In this document: piece after piece, positions 5,317 to 5,972 of the stretch
How the letters are laid out: each line of letters opens with the position of its first letter
Numbering within the stretch: the stretch's first letter is position 1
Notes under the pieces: generated by a model
Databases searched by the model: none
What the model was told of the DNA's origin: nothing
Seen by the model: only the letters and a program-made list of their open reading frames with translations
Assembly: GCA_033762055.1 (NCBI GenBank)
Contig: JANRLZ010000304.1
Span: forward strand, 1 to 5,972
Reading direction: 5' to 3'
Source of the DNA: M3007 sp033762055
Lineage (GTDB): Bacteria > Bacteroidota > Bacteroidia > Chitinophagales > Saprospiraceae
DNA: 5,972 nt
Translations under genes and position numbers: made by a program

Positions 5317-5751
5317 TTAGTTGCCGGAATTGGCCATTGGCTTTTTTTCCACTTTACCGACCAAGGCCAACGGGATGGTTTGCATCGGATCGAAGTTGGT
5401 GCTGACCGATACGATGCGGTAAAAATCACCTTCTTTTTGGCTGTCGTAGGTGATTTTGATCACCCCTGTTTGCCCCGGTTCAATAGGGCTTTGCTGCCAT
5501 TCGGCTACCGTACAATGACAGGTGCTTTTCACTTGCAGAATAATAAGATTTTCACTGCTGATATTTTTGACCCTGAATTCGCGGCTGACAGGCTGACCAA
5601 ATGCAACATTGCCTACTGAAATCTGACGGTCGAGCCATTCCACTTTGCCGGCATTTTGCGATTTGTCAATGGATTTTAAAGTTTGAGCAACAGCGTTTTT
5701 TGACAAAAAAATCAGCCAAACAAACATCGAAAGCGTAAAAATGCGTTTCAT
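5317..5751 (-). CDS. DUF1573 family secreted protein
   Basis: A 144-residue exported protein. The signal peptide has KR at 2-3, a hydrophobic core around 5-17 and a probable cleavage after A22 (AVA|Q). The mature part matches the DUF1573 pattern, an immunoglobulin-like beta domain: EFRVKNISSENLIIL (58-72), the hallmark STCHCTVAEW (76-85, with C78 and C80 where the family has a CxC), SPIEPGQTGVIKITYDS (88-104), and the EGDFYRIVSVSTN segment (107-119). DUF1573 proteins are abundant in Bacteroidota and of unknown biochemical role; the cysteine pair could bind metal or be redox-active, which is inference. It is probably the first gene of a run with the DoxX-like and EEP-family genes, though the 91-bp gap could hold a separate promoter. 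Confidence 0.9.
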   Translation of the reverse strand: MKRIFTLSMFVWLIFLSKNAVAQTLKSIDKSQNAGKVEWLDRQISVGNVAFGQPVSREFRVKNISSENLIILQVKSTCHCTVAEWQQSPIEPGQTGVIKITYDSQKEGDFYRIVSVSTNFDPMQTIPLALVGKVEKKPMANSGN

Positions 5752-5895
5752 AGAAAGTCTTGATTGTCAAATATTTGGATTGAAAAAAGAAAGCACGAAT
5801 TGTTTAATGCCAAAAACCGCGCCGAAAAATACAAATACCGCCGGCAATTCAGTCAATACCTTGTTTTATGGAATAATAGACAAGTACGCGACAGA
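5752..5895 (-). other. Intergenic region upstream of the DUF1573 gene
   Basis: This 144-bp gap is AT-rich close to the DUF1573 start. A candidate promoter on the minus strand is a TTG (in GGTATTGACTG) followed after 22 nt by TATTTTTC, which differs from the TAnnTTTG consensus in its last base. That would leave a leader of about 75 nt. No hairpin terminator for the partial gene upstream is obvious. No RNA gene was recognised. Confidence 0.3.
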
Positions 5896-5972
5896 TTACA
5901 AACGGGGCAGCAGCGACAAACGACGCCCGCCCAGGACCGTCCACCAGCCGATGATTATTCCCAGCAAGGCAC
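5896..5972 (-). CDS. C-terminus of a probable membrane protein (runs in from the right edge)
   Basis: Reading into the window on the minus strand, one frame gives ALLGIIIGWWTVLGGRR and seven more residues before a TAA at 5898-5896. A hydrophobic stretch of about 14 residues followed by a short basic end is typical of a last membrane helix with a cytoplasmic tail. The other two frames encode less plausible peptides, one stopping after five codons and the other running on into the intergenic region. The family cannot be determined from 24 residues, and the call depends on frame plausibility alone. Confidence 0.5.
   Translation of the reverse strand, partial: ALLGIIIGWWTVLGGRRLSLLPRL

Noticed and set aside
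1..5972. CRISPR array expected near cas6
   Set aside because: No set of regularly spaced 25-40 bp repeats occurs on either strand; the repeats upstream of cas6 are 8-11 bp pairs with unequal periods.

Overview
The window looks like a chromosomal segment of a Bacteroidota bacterium of moderate GC content, possibly of the Saprospiria type (family-level placement is a guess). The clues are A-rich, Shine-Dalgarno-poor start regions, a good match to the Bacteroidota -7 promoter element TAnnTTTG ahead of one gene, a DUF1573 lipoprotein-like/secreted protein, a DoxX-type membrane protein, and a homoserine dehydrogenase N-terminus of the form MKIGLFGFGCVG. Nothing indicates phage, plasmid or insertion sequences.

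Left part (1-1707, minus strand): a methionine-biosynthesis operon. Reading in the direction of transcription there is a weak promoter (about 1707-1676), a complete SAM-I (S-box) riboswitch (1652-1535), an antiterminator/terminator switch (1539-1469), a leader of about 200 nt, a cystathionine gamma-synthase-family PLP enzyme (1271-90), and the first 12 codons of homoserine dehydrogenase (38-1, continuing out of the window). Both enzymes act around homoserine, so SAM feedback on the whole unit makes sense.

Middle (1796-3711): a plus-strand gene for a secreted protein of unknown function with its own Bacteroidota-type promoter runs convergently into a minus-strand cas6 gene; the two stop codons are separated by only 2 bp. 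Cas6 here is an orphan within the window: there is no CRISPR array and no other cas gene. It carries an unusual Gly/His/Asn/Lys-rich C-terminal tail of about 47 residues and has Gln where the usual catalytic His of the LH(D/E)xG motif is expected. The 147-bp gap upstream of cas6 is dense in short direct repeats and palindromes and starts with a C9 tract.

Right part (3712-5972, minus strand): a probable envelope-related gene run, DUF1573 secreted protein (5751-5317), DoxX-like four-helix membrane protein (5225-4827) and a membrane-anchored endonuclease/exonuclease/phosphatase-family protein (4824-3712). The last two are separated by 2 bp and are probably translationally coupled. At the far edge is the C-terminus of another, membrane-type protein (5972-5896).

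The items most worth following are the orphan Cas6 (tail, active-site change, repeat-rich upstream region) and the cleanly readable SAM-I attenuator with an unexplained small ORF in the leader behind it. I did not find a convincing new multi-gene system.
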